Source: Streptomyces sp. NRRL F-5727
GTDB lineage: Bacteria; Actinomycetota; Actinomycetes; Streptomycetales; Streptomycetaceae
NCBI RefSeq assembly: GCF_000719555.1
Contig: NZ_JOGX01000047.1
Coordinates: forward strand, 28,521-92,520
Length of the DNA: 64,000 bases
Direction of reading: 5' to 3'
Every line of letters begins with the position of its first letter. Positions within the stretch are counted from its first letter, which is position 1. This document shows, piece after piece, positions 7,678-17,524 of this stretch. The notes below the pieces were generated by a model, which saw only the letters and a list, made by a program, of their open reading frames with translations, was not told the DNA's origin and did not search any database. The translations under genes were made by a program, and so were the position numbers.

Positions 7678-8877
7678 TCAGTTGGCGTCGAGGAGCTTGA
7701 GCTCCGGGTGCGCCGTGCCGCCCTCGATGGCGACGGACGAGATGTGCGAGGCGACGCGGTCGTCGACCGGGTCGTTCGCCGGGTCGTCGTGGACGGCCAG
7801 GTGCTCGTAGGTCGTGGAGCGCTGGGCGGGGACGCGGCCGGCCTTGCGGATCAGGTCGATGATCTCCAGGCGGTTGGAGCGGTGCCTGGCACCGGCGGAG
7901 GAGACGACGTTCTCCTCCAGCATGATCGAGCCGAGGTCGTCGGCGCCGTAGTGCAGGGAGAGCTGGCCGACCTCCTTGCCCGTGGTCAGCCAGGAGCCCT
8001 GGATGTGGGCCACGTTGTCGAGGAAGAGCCGCGCGACGGCGATCATGCGCAGGTACTCGAAGAGGGTGGCCTGCGTGCGGCCCTTGAGGTGGTTGTTCTC
8101 GGGCTGGTACGTGTACGGGATGAAGGCCCGGAAGCCGCCCGTCCGGTCCTGCACCTCGCGGATCATCCGCAGGTGCTCGATCCGCTCGGCGTTGGTCTCG
8201 CCGGTGCCCATCAGCATGGTGGAGGTGGACTCGACGCCCAGCTTGTGGGCGATCTCCATGATCTCCAGCCAGCGCTCGCCGGACTCCTTGAGCGGTGCGA
8301 TGGCCTTGCGCGGCCGCTCGGGGAGCAGTTCGGCGCCGGCACCGGCGAAGGAGTCGAGGCCGGCGGCGTGGATGCGGGTGATGGCCTCCTCGACGGAGAC
8401 GCCGGAGATGCGGGCCATGTGCTCGACCTCGGAGGCGCCGAGGGAGTGGATGACGAGCTGCGGGAAGTCCTTCTTGATGGCGGCGAAGTGCTTCTCGTAG
8501 TACTCGACGCCGTAGTCCGGGTGGTGGCCGCCCTGGAACATGATCTGCGTGCCGCCGAGTTCGACGGTCTCCGCGCAGCGGCGCAGGATGTCGTCGAGGT
8601 CCCGGGTCCAGCCCTTCTTGGTGTCCTTGGGGGCGGCGTAGAAGGCGCAGAACTTGCAGGCCGTGACGCAGACGTTGGTGTAGTTGATGTTCCGCTCGAT
8701 GATGTACGTCGCGATGTGCTCGGTACCGGCGTAGCGGCGGCGGCGCACGGCGTCGGCGGCCGCGCCGAGGGCGTGCAGGGGCGCCGAACGGTACAGGTCG
8801 AGCGCCTCCTCGGGGGTGATGCGACCGCCTGCGGCGGCACGGTCGAGAACAGACTGGAGCTCGGCCTTCTCGGTCAC
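7678..8877 (-). CDS. mqnC: Cyclic dehypoxanthine futalosine synthase (radical SAM)
   Basis: MqnC (399 aa) turns dehypoxanthine futalosine into its cyclic form in the futalosine route to menaquinone. The radical-SAM cluster motif is C70-x3-C74-x2-C77 (NVCVTACKFCAFY). Other family signatures are GGTQIMFQGGHHPDYG, SLGASEVEHMA and SSTMLMGTGET. Start is GTG at 8877 behind AAGGGACG. mqnA lies upstream on the same strand across a 328-bp gap containing a minisatellite; the amidohydrolase-like gene follows after 14 nt. The futalosine pathway is the standard route in Streptomyces, replacing the classical men pathway. Confidence 0.97.
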   Translation of the reverse strand: MTEKAELQSVLDRAAAGGRITPEEALDLYRSAPLHALGAAADAVRRRRYAGTEHIATYIIERNINYTNVCVTACKFCAFYAAPKDTKKGWTRDLDDILRRCAETVELGGTQIMFQGGHHPDYGVEYYEKHFAAIKKDFPQLVIHSLGASEVEHMARISGVSVEEAITRIHAAGLDSFAGAGAELLPERPRKAIAPLKESGERWLEIMEIAHKLGVESTSTMLMGTGETNAERIEHLRMIREVQDRTGGFRAFIPYTYQPENNHLKGRTQATLFEYLRMIAVARLFLDNVAHIQGSWLTTGKEVGQLSLHYGADDLGSIMLEENVVSSAGARHRSNRLEIIDLIRKAGRVPAQRSTTYEHLAVHDDPANDPVDDRVASHISSVAIEGGTAHPELKLLDAN

Positions 8878-9083
8878 CGTTTCGTCCCTTTCGGAGGGTT
8901 GCTGACAGACCGAACCAGCGTACGCCAGCGGGGGTGGGCCGCCGGGGCGGGGTCCGGGTCGGAGTGAATTTCCGATGAACGTTCTCCCGCGCGATTCCCG
9001 GGGTGGAATGGGAAGGCACGGATACGGGCCGCGGCCGCCCCGGCCCCGGGAAATGCGGGCGGGAATTGCCGGGCGGCGGCGGG

Positions 9084-9202
9084 CCGGGTGCCTATGCGGC
9101 GGACTATGCGGCGGGGGCGGGTGGCTATGCGACGAGGTCGGGTAGCTATGCGGCGCAGGTCGGGTGCGTATGCGGCGCAGGTCGGGTGCGTATGCGGCAA
9201 GG
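9084..9202. repeat. Minisatellite of about 22-bp units between mqnA and mqnC
   Basis: About five to six imperfect units of GGTCGGGTGCGTATGCGGCGCA run up to 4 bp before the mqnA stop codon. Two units (about 9158-9201) are nearly identical; the others have drifted (GGTAGCTATGCGG, GGTGGCTATGCG, GGTGCCTATGCGG). The unit length is not a multiple of three, and stop codons occur, so it is not coding. The rest of the gap (8878-9083) is GC-rich and presumably carries the mqnC promoter, but I could not define it. Confidence 0.8.
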
Positions 9203-9205
9203 CGC

Positions 9206-10081
<876 letters not shown>

Positions 10082-10264
10082 CTAGCCGCGTCTCGTACGG
10101 TGGACATCGCCGGGGGAGATCCGGGCCCGTCACCGGCGTGGCGCGTCAGCGCCTTAGGGCCGGAGTCAAACATGCGGGTGACGTGATCTTTCCCTCTATC
10201 GCGTCGCACACGCTGCGTGCTACGCTCGACGCAAGTTGCAGTTTGGTTTCCCTTGCAGTACAGA

Positions 10265-10302
10265 GCCTGCGGAGCATGTGACCCGCAGGCTTTTGTAGTT
10301 TT
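10265..10302 (+). promoter_or_regulatory. Terminator-like hairpin in the cold-shock gene leader
   Basis: GCCTGCGG (10265-10272) pairs perfectly with CCGCAGGC (10283-10290), followed directly by TTTTGTAGTTTT. This has the form of an intrinsic terminator but lies about 55 nt before the start codon, after a possible -10 (TACGCT, 10221-10226). It may be a temperature-responsive attenuator, or may end a short leader RNA. Thermosensing cold-shock leaders are known in other bacteria; regulation here is inferred. Confidence 0.6.
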
Positions 10303-10357
10303 CAGACTTCTTTGCAGGTTCTGGAGCAGGGCGACCCTTTGGCCCATAGGAGGGCTC

Positions 10358-10561
10358 ATGGCTACCGGAACCGTCAAGTGGTTCAACGCTGAAAAGGGCT
10401 TTGGCTTCATCGCCCAGGAAGGCGGCGGCCCGGATGTCTTCGTCCACTACTCCGCGATCAACGCGAACGGCTTCCGTTCCCTGGAGGAGAACCAGGCGGT
10501 GAGCTTCGACGTCACCCAGGGCCCGAAGGGTCCGCAGGCGGAGAACGTCACCGCGATCTGA
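10358..10561 (+). CDS. Cold-shock protein (CspA family)
   Basis: A 67-aa single OB-fold nucleic-acid chaperone. RNP1 (KGFGFI, residues 13-18) and RNP2 (VFVHY, 27-31) are intact, and the length is exactly that of the streptomycete small acidic Csp proteins. The ATG has a strong GGAGG ribosome site. The frame is open further upstream, but that region is the structured leader. The gene is monocistronic: a long leader with a terminator-like hairpin precedes it and a very strong terminator follows. Confidence 0.97.
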   Translation: MATGTVKWFNAEKGFGFIAQEGGGPDVFVHYSAINANGFRSLEENQAVSFDVTQGPKGPQAENVTAI

Positions 10562-10602
10562 ACGCCGTAGTGGCGATCGAGATCTTCTAGAGCAGTACCC
10601 AA

Positions 10603-10644
10603 GGAGCCCCGCTCCGTGCCGCCTGCCGGCACGAGCGGGGCTCC
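10603..10644. terminator. Strong terminator after the cold-shock gene
   Basis: GGAGCCCCGCTCCGTGCCG (10603-10621) pairs along nearly its full 19 bases with 10626-10644, with a 4-base loop and a TTTT stretch a little downstream. The next 100 bases before the M23 gene are low-complexity GGGGCTTCC repeats with no gene. Confidence 0.85.
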
Positions 10645-10750
10645 TGCCCGTTTTCGGGCCCCCGGGGGTTTCAGGGGCTTCCGGGCCCCGGGGCTTCCGG
10701 GGTTTTCAGGCCCCCCCGGGGCGGGCTTCCGAGGCGGGCTTCCGGGGCTG

Positions 10751-11671
10751 TCAGCAGTTCGGGATGACGGTTCCGTTGTTGTCGCGGGCCTCGTCGTTCC
10801 CCCAGCGGGACAGGTAGTAGGCGGAGACGTACGCGCCGTAGCCGTTCTTGCCGGCGTAGACGGTGTCGAGGTCGGTGCGGAGCCACCAGTGGTTGTAGTT
10901 GCCGGAGGCGTCGCGGATCTCCTGGCCCCAGACCTTGCAGTAGACGTAGTTCGTGCCCGCGTTCAGGACGCCCTGGGGGTCGTTGGTGTTGGCGGCCGCG
11001 TAGCCGGTGGCGTTGGCGAAGGTGTCCACCCAGTACTTTCCGCCGCCCCCGCCGGAGCAGCCGTTGTCGCTGGTCAGGTGCTTGGAGCCGTACGAGCCGG
11101 GGTAGGGCGCGAGGGAGACGCCGTTGATCACGATGGTCTGGCCGACGCCGTTGTAGAGCTGCTCGTAGTGGATGTGGGCGCCGGAGCTGTTGCCGGTGGA
11201 GCCGGTGGTGCCGATCTGCTGGCCCTGGGAGACGGCGGCGCCGTTCGCGACCGAGTAGGCGTTCAGGTGGAAGTAGTACGTCTTCCAGCCGCCGCCGTGG
11301 TCGATCACGATGTAGTTCCCGGCGCCGGTCGGCTGCGAGTAGCGGTAGGCGGTGCCGGAGGCCGAGGCCAGGACCGGGGCGCCGGCGGTGGCGCCGCCGT
11401 CGGAGCGGACGAAGTCCAGGGCCTGGCGGACCTCGGCGGAGTGGTGGCTGTAGGTCCACTTCTGGCCGCAGGCGAACGGGGCCTTGAAGAGCGGCGCGGC
11501 GTGGGCGGTGCCGGCCGTGCCCAGGACCGTGAGGAGGCCGGCGAGGAGCGCGAGCAGGGCGCCGAGGGCGGGGACGCGGGCGAAGCTGCGGGCGGAGCTG
11601 CGGGAGGTCTTCCGGGCTCTCTTCCGGGCCGGGGTCGGCGCTGTGGTCCGAGTCGTACGCGGGTGACGCAT
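10751..11671 (-). CDS. Secreted M23 (LytM) family metallopeptidase
   Basis: A 306-aa secreted protein with a basic, Arg-rich leader and a hydrophobic signal segment ending at AHA (about residue 57). The LytM domain (about 65-190) shows the expected zinc-site pattern: an HH...D motif (YSHHSAEVRQALDF) and HxH in GAHIHYEQL. After a glycine spacer, a C-terminal domain of about 90 residues (KYWVDTFANATGY to VIPNC) resembles an SH3-like cell-wall-binding module and has three cysteines. Likely a peptidoglycan endopeptidase acting in the wall; catalysis is inferred from the motifs. It is transcribed alone, divergent from the DUF1992 gene. Confidence 0.88.
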   Translation of the reverse strand: MRHPRTTRTTAPTPARKRARKTSRSSARSFARVPALGALLALLAGLLTVLGTAGTAHAAPLFKAPFACGQKWTYSHHSAEVRQALDFVRSDGGATAGAPVLASASGTAYRYSQPTGAGNYIVIDHGGGWKTYYFHLNAYSVANGAAVSQGQQIGTTGSTGNSSGAHIHYEQLYNGVGQTIVINGVSLAPYPGSYGSKHLTSDNGCSGGGGGKYWVDTFANATGYAAANTNDPQGVLNAGTNYVYCKVWGQEIRDASGNYNHWWLRTDLDTVYAGKNGYGAYVSAYYLSRWGNDEARDNNGTVIPNC

Positions 11672-11799
11672 GTGTCCTCCGTGACGTGAGGTGACAGGGG
11701 TTTACGCGCGTTGACCGACCACAGGGTGCCGGAAGTCCCGGCGCCGGAGTAGCCCGCGTACGCCACATGCGGAGCGGCCCCGATACGTACGCTGGACAC

Positions 11800-12210
11800 A
11801 TGACCGAACGGAAACCGCCGGGCGTCAGCTTCGAGTCCTTCGTCGACAAGCAGATCCGGGAGGCGACCGAGCGCGGGGAGTTCCGCGAGCTCCCCGGCTT
11901 CGGGAAGCCCCTCCAGGACGACGCCGCGCCCTATGACGAGCTGTGGTGGGTCAAGCGGAAGCTGCACCGGGAGGGCGTGGCGGTCCTGCCGCCCGCGCTC
12001 CAGCTGCGCAAGGACGCCGAGGACGCGGCCGCGGCGGTCGCGGAGGCCCGCTCCGAGAGCCAGGTCCGGCGGATCCTCGGCGAGATCAACACCAAGATCG
12101 CGGAAGCCCTGCGCCGCCCGCCGGCCGGTCCGCCGCTGAACCTGACGCCCTTCGACGTCGAGGCGGAGCTGGCCCGGTGGCGGGCGGCGCGCGACCCCAA
12201 GGGGGCGTGA
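11800..12210 (+). CDS. DUF1992 (DnaJ-homologue subfamily C) domain protein
   Basis: A 136-aa conserved protein. The hallmark is FESFVDKQIREATERGEFRELPGFGKPLQDD followed by AAPYDELWWVKRKLHREGV, the DUF1992 signature seen in bacterial and eukaryotic DNAJC28-like proteins. The biochemical role is unknown. The ATG at 11800 has no ribosome site but is preceded by TACGCT (11788-11793) ending 6 bases upstream, the arrangement of a leaderless streptomycete transcript. An in-frame ATG at 11767 is possible but less likely. The stop overlaps the DinB-family start (TGATG), so the two genes are coupled. Confidence 0.88.
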   Translation: MTERKPPGVSFESFVDKQIREATERGEFRELPGFGKPLQDDAAPYDELWWVKRKLHREGVAVLPPALQLRKDAEDAAAAVAEARSESQVRRILGEINTKIAEALRRPPAGPPLNLTPFDVEAELARWRAARDPKGA

Positions 12211-12722
12211 TGAACAGTGCCGGCCTGCTGCTCGACTCCTTCGGCCGGATCCGGGAGGCCGTCCACGCGGCCGTGAAGGGCCTCGGCGAGGACGAGCTCG
12301 CCGCCCGGATCGACCCGGACGCCAACTCGATCGCCTGGCTCGTCTGGCACCTCACCCGCATCCAGGACGACCACCTGGCGGGCGCCTTCGGTACGGAGCA
12401 GCTGTGGCGCTCCGACGGCTGGCGGGACCGCTTCGGCCTGCCGTTCCCGCCCGCGGCGACCGGTTACGGTCACACGTCCACGCAGGTCGGGGCCGTACGG
12501 GCACCGGCGGCGCTGCTGCTCGGCTATCACGACGCGGTGCACGACCGGACGGCCTCGCTGCTGGCGCCGGTGACGAACGCGGACCTGGACCGGGTGGTGG
12601 ACACGGCCTGGGACCCGCCGGTGACGCTGGGCGTCCGGCTGGTGTCGGTGATCGCGGAGGACCTGCAGCACGCGGGGCAGGCGGGGTACGTGCGGGGGGT
12701 GGTGGAGCGGACGGGCGGGTGA
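12210..12722 (+). CDS. DinB/DUF664-family (mycothiol-dependent enzyme fold) protein
   Basis: A 170-aa four-helix-bundle protein of the DinB/DUF664 type. Candidate metal-binding histidines lie in WLVWHLTRIQDDH (about residues 48-58) and AEDLQHAGQ near the C-terminus, the usual three-His arrangement of mycothiol-dependent DinB enzymes. Substrate unknown. The ATG overlaps the DUF1992 stop by one base, indicating translational coupling. Downstream lies the promoter region of the VCBS gene cluster. Confidence 0.82.
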   Translation: MNSAGLLLDSFGRIREAVHAAVKGLGEDELAARIDPDANSIAWLVWHLTRIQDDHLAGAFGTEQLWRSDGWRDRFGLPFPPAATGYGHTSTQVGAVRAPAALLLGYHDAVHDRTASLLAPVTNADLDRVVDTAWDPPVTLGVRLVSVIAEDLQHAGQAGYVRGVVERTGG

Positions 12723-12806
12723 GGGGCGCGGGTGGTGGCGGGTGGGTAACCTGTCCGGCCCCGGCGCGGGTTGACGGTCACTCGATCGAACGAATCGGCG
12801 ATCTTC

Positions 12807-12835
12807 CGTACAACCACTCGACCCGATCGCGAGTC
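12807..12835 (+). promoter_or_regulatory. Shared promoter motif CGTACAACC-N12-CGCGAGTC (VCBS gene 1)
   Basis: CGTACAACC at 12807-12815, exactly 12 bases, then CGCGAGTC at 12828-12835, ending 49 bases before the TTG start. The same two words with the same spacing precede VCBS gene 3. The -35 AACC and -10 CGAGTC type words look like an ECF sigma promoter. The sigma factor is not identified. Confidence 0.55.
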
Positions 12836-12883
12836 TGACCCTGCACGGCACGCCCCGTGCCGGGTCTTCTCGTGGGGGTCTCC

Positions 12884-15100
12884 TTGCAGTTCCGCACCAC
12901 CCGTCCGCGTCTCGCCGCGGCCGTCACCGCCGTCCTCGCCGTCACCGCGCTCGGCGCGGGCACGCTCGCCACGGCGCCGGCCGCCTTCGCGGCCACCTCG
13001 GGTGCCGTCTCGGCCACGCAGGCCGACGCGCTTCCGGTCTTCCCGGCCGGGTCCAGCGTCATGGGAGGCGGCCCGACCGGCTTCCTCACGTACGGAGACG
13101 CCGGCCTGACGTGGACGCCGTACGACGGCGGCGCCGCGACCCCCATCGACCTCGCCGCGTACGACAACGGCGGCTGGGCGCCGACCGGAAGCGACGTGGT
13201 CGCCATCGGCAACCACGGCAGCTTCCCCCAGATGACCGCCGTCACCTTGCGGGACATGGCCGCCCCGGAGACGCCCGTCCTCGACATCGACCTCGGCGCG
13301 CTGGACGCGAACTTCGTGGCCGTGCTGGGCCCGAAGAGCGTGCTCGCGCAGGCGACGAAGAGCGACGGTACGGCGGAGCTGATCGTCGTGACCCAGGACG
13401 GCGCCACGCCGTCCACCCGCAAGATCTCCGGTCTTCCCGCCGACGCCGACCGGTTCGTCACCAACGCCGCCGTCCAGGGCGACCGGATCCTCGTCGGGTA
13501 CGAGACCGGCCCCGAGGAGGCGCGGACCGGCGCCCGGGCCGTGATCGACCTCGCGGCGGGGACCGCCGTCGAGACGTACGCGTCCGGCACGTCCGGCGTG
13601 TTCGGTGGCGGCCCCAGCGCGCTGATGTTCTCCGGCTCCCACGTGGCCTGGACGGAGTGGCAGAGCGGCTCCGGCCAGACCGTCGTGTCCGTCGAGCGCG
13701 CCACGGGCGTCCGCAAGACGACCGTCATGGGTCCCGACGACGAGTACCGCGCCGTGCTGGTCGGTGACTGGCTGGTGTACGGCAACGACTGGCGGCCCGG
13801 CCTGGCCGTGTCCCTGACGGACGGCCGGACCGTCGAGCTCTCGGAAACCGCCACGGGCATCGTCACGCGCGGCGACGGCAGCGCGCTGCTGAGCGGCCGC
13901 ACGGCCACGGGCGGCTCCGGGCTGTTCCGGCTCGACCCGCGGACCGGCGAGGCCCCGGCCGTCACCAAGACGGCGGAGATGGACCCGGAGCCACTCGCGA
14001 TCGAGCAGGTCCACATCCCCGACAGCGTGAATCTCGACAGCACCGGCGGCAAGGCCACCCTGGCGTGGACGCTGTCGCGGCCCGACGTCGAAATGAGCAT
14101 CGTGCTCACCCACACCGCCACCGGCCGGGAGTTCCACGGGTACGTGCCGGCGCCCGCCAGCGGCACCCGCTTCTCCTTCACGTGGGACGGCGTCCTCGAC
14201 GACCGCACGGACGGGCCGAACGGCGAGTACGCGGTCGAGGCGTACGCGATGCGGGCCGACGGGGTCGGCGAGCCCGTCTACCAGGGCTGGCTGACGAGCA
14301 TCCAGCGCACCGCCAACCCGCACGACTTCACCGACAACGGCTCCACCGACGTCCTCGTCCGGGACGCCGCCGGCGTGCTGTGGCGCGACGACCTGCGCGA
14401 CCGACCGGTGAACGGGCAGGTCAAGACGATGGCCGACCCCGCCCGGATCGGCTCCGGGTGGAACACGTACAAGCAGATCGAGGCCGTCGGGAACATCGGC
14501 GGCAGCGCGACCGGCGACCTCGTCGCCCTCGACGGCTCGGGCGTGCTCTGGTCGTACGCCGGGAAGGGCGACGGCACCTTCGCCACCCGCGTGCAGGTCG
14601 GCGGCGGCTGGGGCGTCTACAACAAGCTCACCGGCGGCTCCGACCTCGACGGGGACGGGCGGTCCGACCTGCTCGCCACCGACACCTCCGGGGTGCTGTG
14701 GTTCTACAAGGGCACCGGCGACCTCGCCAAGCCGTTCGCGACCCGCGTCCGCGTCGGCGGCGGCTGGGGGATCTACAACCAGCTCACGGCCGTCGGGAAC
14801 ATCGCCGGCACCGCCGCCGGTGACCTCGTCGCCCGCGACACGTCCGGTGTCCTCTGGCTCTACCAGGGCAACGGCACGGGCAACTTCCTCACCCGTACCA
14901 AGATCGGCGGCGGCTGGGGTGCCTTCAGCCAGCTCGTCGGCGCCGGGGACGTCGACAGCGACGGGCGGCCGGACCTGATCGCGTACGGGGCGGGCGGCAC
15001 GTACGTCTACCACGCGAACGGGACCGTCACCGGGACCTTCACCCGCCTCAACACCGATCTGTACGCGGGTGAGGGCACCAAGTTCACCAGCGTCGCCTAG
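12884..15100 (+). CDS. Secreted propeller / FlgD-Ig / VCBS-repeat protein, paralogue 1
   Basis: A 738-aa secreted protein and the first of six tandem paralogues. Signal peptide up to AFA (about residue 33); a beta-propeller-like region (about 40-370) with recurring TGFLTYG and VAWTEW type strands; a FlgD-like Ig domain (about 380-475, TLAWTLSRPD...FSFTWDG); then VCBS/FG-GAP repeats of about 50 aa with the words GGGW, DGDGRSDLLATD and SGVLW. Asp-rich loops suggest calcium binding. I chose TTG 12884, next to GGGGGTCTCC and starting the signal peptide cleanly; GTG 12857 is an alternative. The leader contains a small hairpin. Surface adhesion or carbohydrate binding is possible; the function is unknown. 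Confidence 0.85.
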   Translation: MQFRTTRPRLAAAVTAVLAVTALGAGTLATAPAAFAATSGAVSATQADALPVFPAGSSVMGGGPTGFLTYGDAGLTWTPYDGGAATPIDLAAYDNGGWAPTGSDVVAIGNHGSFPQMTAVTLRDMAAPETPVLDIDLGALDANFVAVLGPKSVLAQATKSDGTAELIVVTQDGATPSTRKISGLPADADRFVTNAAVQGDRILVGYETGPEEARTGARAVIDLAAGTAVETYASGTSGVFGGGPSALMFSGSHVAWTEWQSGSGQTVVSVERATGVRKTTVMGPDDEYRAVLVGDWLVYGNDWRPGLAVSLTDGRTVELSETATGIVTRGDGSALLSGRTATGGSGLFRLDPRTGEAPAVTKTAEMDPEPLAIEQVHIPDSVNLDSTGGKATLAWTLSRPDVEMSIVLTHTATGREFHGYVPAPASGTRFSFTWDGVLDDRTDGPNGEYAVEAYAMRADGVGEPVYQGWLTSIQRTANPHDFTDNGSTDVLVRDAAGVLWRDDLRDRPVNGQVKTMADPARIGSGWNTYKQIEAVGNIGGSATGDLVALDGSGVLWSYAGKGDGTFATRVQVGGGWGVYNKLTGGSDLDGDGRSDLLATDTSGVLWFYKGTGDLAKPFATRVRVGGGWGIYNQLTAVGNIAGTAAGDLVARDTSGVLWLYQGNGTGNFLTRTKIGGGWGAFSQLVGAGDVDSDGRPDLIAYGAGGTYVYHANGTVTGTFTRLNTDLYAGEGTKFTSVA

Positions 15101-15134
15101 CCACACCGGCGACACCCGGCACCACCGAGTTACC

Positions 15135-15160
15135 CGGCCGGCCGCGCGAGCGGCCGGCCG
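15135..15160. terminator. Hairpin between VCBS genes 1 and 2
   Basis: CGGCCGGCCGC (15135-15145) pairs perfectly with GCGGCCGGCCG (15150-15160) around a 4-base loop. It is 35 bp after the stop of paralogue 1. No U-tract follows, as is usual for Streptomyces terminators. Confidence 0.7.
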
Positions 15161-15273
15161 CACACCGGGCCCCCTCGGCGAAGACCTCTACCGACCGCCG
15201 GCTACTGATCCCCGGCCCTCACGCACGTCCCTCACGCACCGCCCCCATGACGTCCCTCACGAAGGGGAGCACA

Positions 15274-17502
15274 GTGAACCACCGCATCACCGGGCGCCGG
15301 CTCGCCGCCGCCCTCGTCACCCTGGCCACGGTCACGGCGGTGACCGGCACCCTCGTCACCGCCCCGGCGATGGCCGCCCCCGCCGGCGCGACCGCCGAGC
15401 GGTGCGTGCCGTCCGCGGCCGGGCTGCTGCCGGTCGGCGCCGAGGTCGTGGCCGCGGGCGCCTACGGCTACCTCACGAGCTGCACCGACGAGAACGGCGA
15501 GCAGCGGCTGAGCCTGCACAAGCCGGACGGCACGATCACGTCGTACGGCGACACGCAGGCGTACGACAGCGGCTCCGACTGGATCGTGACGCGGAACGAG
15601 AGGGGCGTCACCGCCCACAACCCGCTCACCGGGGCGTACGCCAACCACACCCTGAGCGGCGAACTGGCCGGTGTGGCCTACGACGTCGCCTACGAGAGCC
15701 GCCCGACCGCCGACGGCCTGGGCCGCGAGCTGTGGCAGCTGACGCACACCAACGGCGTCGTCAGCAAGCTCAAGCTGTCGAACCTCTTCAAGGGCGAGCG
15801 CGAGACCGCGCACAAGGTCGTGGCGGCGGGCCGGGACGCGGACGGGCGGCCCACCGTCCTCATCATGGGCCAGGGCGAGCACGACGTGAACGGGCACTGG
15901 GAGCCCCACTCCTGGAGCGTCGTGATCCCCGTGCCCACCGGCTCGGTGGTGCCCTACGGGTACGGCCCCGGCTGGGACTGGGACGCCGCGACGGTGACGG
16001 GCGCCCTCACCCCGAAGTACAAGGCGACCGTCACGCGGGCGACGGACGGCGGGCACACCCTGACCGCGACGGTCATCGGCACCACCACCGTCAAGCGCGT
16101 CCCGCTCACCGACATCCAGGGCGTGCCGGTCCTCGCCGGGATCGTCGGCGACACGGCCTTCTACGCCGCCCGGCGCGACCCGTCCGCCGGACGCGACGTC
16201 CTGACGCCGCTGTACGCGCGGAACCTCGCCACGGGCGGAGCCCCGTACAAGGTCCTGGAGAACTTCTCCTCCGTCGCCCGCCACAGCGACGGCAGCCTCG
16301 TCGTACGCGGCGCGACGGCCTCCACCGACGGCGTGTTCCGCATCGGCCGGAACGGCGACCTGACGCCCGAACTCGTCGCCGACACCGGCGCGGTCGTGGC
16401 GCTGAAGGTCGTCGCCTCGTCCGTGCCCGCGACGGCGAACCTGGAGAAGGCCGGGACGAGCGTCCCGATGTCGGTCGACCTGTCCCGCGCCGACGCGGAC
16501 GTGCAGCTCACGCTCACCCACAACCGCACCGGCAAGAAGCTCACCACCCACATGATCCCGCCGGTGCACGGGGAGCCCCGCTTCGCGTACTCCTGGAACG
16601 GGATCATCGACGGGATCAGCGCCCCGAACGGCGCCTACACCTGGCAGATCACCGCCAAGGGCGCCGACGGCACCAGCGCGGCGCCGGTCACCGGGACCCT
16701 CACGGTGTCCCGCTCGGCCAACCTGCACGACGTCAACGACAACGGCTCCACGGACGTCCTCGCCCGGGACGCCGCCGGCGTGCTGTGGCGGGACGACCTG
16801 TACGACTGGCCGGTGGGCGGCCAGGTGAAGCCGGCCAAGCGGACGAGGATCGGCACCGGCTGGAACACGTACAAGAAGATCGAGGCCGCCGGGACCATCG
16901 ACGGCGGCGCGACCGCCGACCTGATCGCCGTCGACGGCTCGGGCGTGCTCTGGTCCTACACCGGCAAGGGCGACAGCACCTTCCACACCCGGGTGCGGGT
17001 CGGCGGCGGCTGGGGCGTCTACACCCAGCTGGCGGCGGGCTCGGACTGGCAGACGGCGGACCGCTCCTCGGACCTGTTCGCCGCCGACACCTCCGGCGTC
17101 CTCTGGTACTACCGGGCCACCGGCAACCCGGCCAAGCCGTACTTCCCGCGGATCCGGGTGGGCGGCGGCTGGGGCGTCTACAACCAGATCACGGCCGTCG
17201 GGAACATCGTCGGCGACGTGGGCGGCGAACTGGTCGCCCGCGACAAGGACGGCGTCCTCTGGCTCTACCAGTCCAACGGCTTCTCCTTCCTCCCGCGCGT
17301 CCGGATCGGCGGCGGCTGGGGCGGTTTCAGCCAGCTCGTCGGCGCGGGCGACGTCACCAACGACGGGCGCCCGGACCTGATCGCGTACGGAACGGGCGGC
17401 ACGTACGTCTACCGCTCGAACGGCACGACGAGCGGGGCGTTCACGCGACAGACGACGTCGCTGTACGCGGGCGAGGGCGGCAAGTTCACAAGCGTGTCGT
17501 GA
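15274..17502 (+). CDS. Secreted propeller / FlgD-Ig / VCBS-repeat protein, paralogue 2
   Basis: A 742-aa paralogue with the same order of parts: signal peptide (cleavage near AMAAPAG), propeller-like half with its own cysteines (ERCVPSAAG, YLTSCTDENG), FlgD-type Ig domain (about 395-485, RFAYSWNG), and VCBS repeats with VGGGWGVYTQL, VGGGWGVYNQI and IGGGWGGFSQL. Start is GTG at 15274 with GGGGAG 5 bases upstream; an ATG 27 bases earlier lacks a ribosome site. Its C-terminal 250 residues are much closer to paralogue 1 than the propeller is, which suggests recent gene conversion or stronger constraint on the repeats. It is separated from gene 1 by a strong hairpin, and I see no copy of the shared promoter motif before it. 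Confidence 0.85.
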   Translation: MNHRITGRRLAAALVTLATVTAVTGTLVTAPAMAAPAGATAERCVPSAAGLLPVGAEVVAAGAYGYLTSCTDENGEQRLSLHKPDGTITSYGDTQAYDSGSDWIVTRNERGVTAHNPLTGAYANHTLSGELAGVAYDVAYESRPTADGLGRELWQLTHTNGVVSKLKLSNLFKGERETAHKVVAAGRDADGRPTVLIMGQGEHDVNGHWEPHSWSVVIPVPTGSVVPYGYGPGWDWDAATVTGALTPKYKATVTRATDGGHTLTATVIGTTTVKRVPLTDIQGVPVLAGIVGDTAFYAARRDPSAGRDVLTPLYARNLATGGAPYKVLENFSSVARHSDGSLVVRGATASTDGVFRIGRNGDLTPELVADTGAVVALKVVASSVPATANLEKAGTSVPMSVDLSRADADVQLTLTHNRTGKKLTTHMIPPVHGEPRFAYSWNGIIDGISAPNGAYTWQITAKGADGTSAAPVTGTLTVSRSANLHDVNDNGSTDVLARDAAGVLWRDDLYDWPVGGQVKPAKRTRIGTGWNTYKKIEAAGTIDGGATADLIAVDGSGVLWSYTGKGDSTFHTRVRVGGGWGVYTQLAAGSDWQTADRSSDLFAADTSGVLWYYRATGNPAKPYFPRIRVGGGWGVYNQITAVGNIVGDVGGELVARDKDGVLWLYQSNGFSFLPRVRIGGGWGGFSQLVGAGDVTNDGRPDLIAYGTGGTYVYRSNGTTSGAFTRQTTSLYAGEGGKFTSVS

Positions 17503-17510
17503 GCCGGTGT

Positions 17511-17524
17511 CCCGCCCGGGCGGG
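17511..17524. terminator. Short GC palindrome after VCBS gene 2
   Basis: CCCGCCCGGGCGGG is a perfect palindrome followed by TTTA, 8 bp after the stop codon. A weak terminator is likely. Confidence 0.5.

Noticed and set aside
9084-9202. CRISPR array
   Set aside because: The units are directly adjacent with no unique spacers and no cas genes, so this is a minisatellite.
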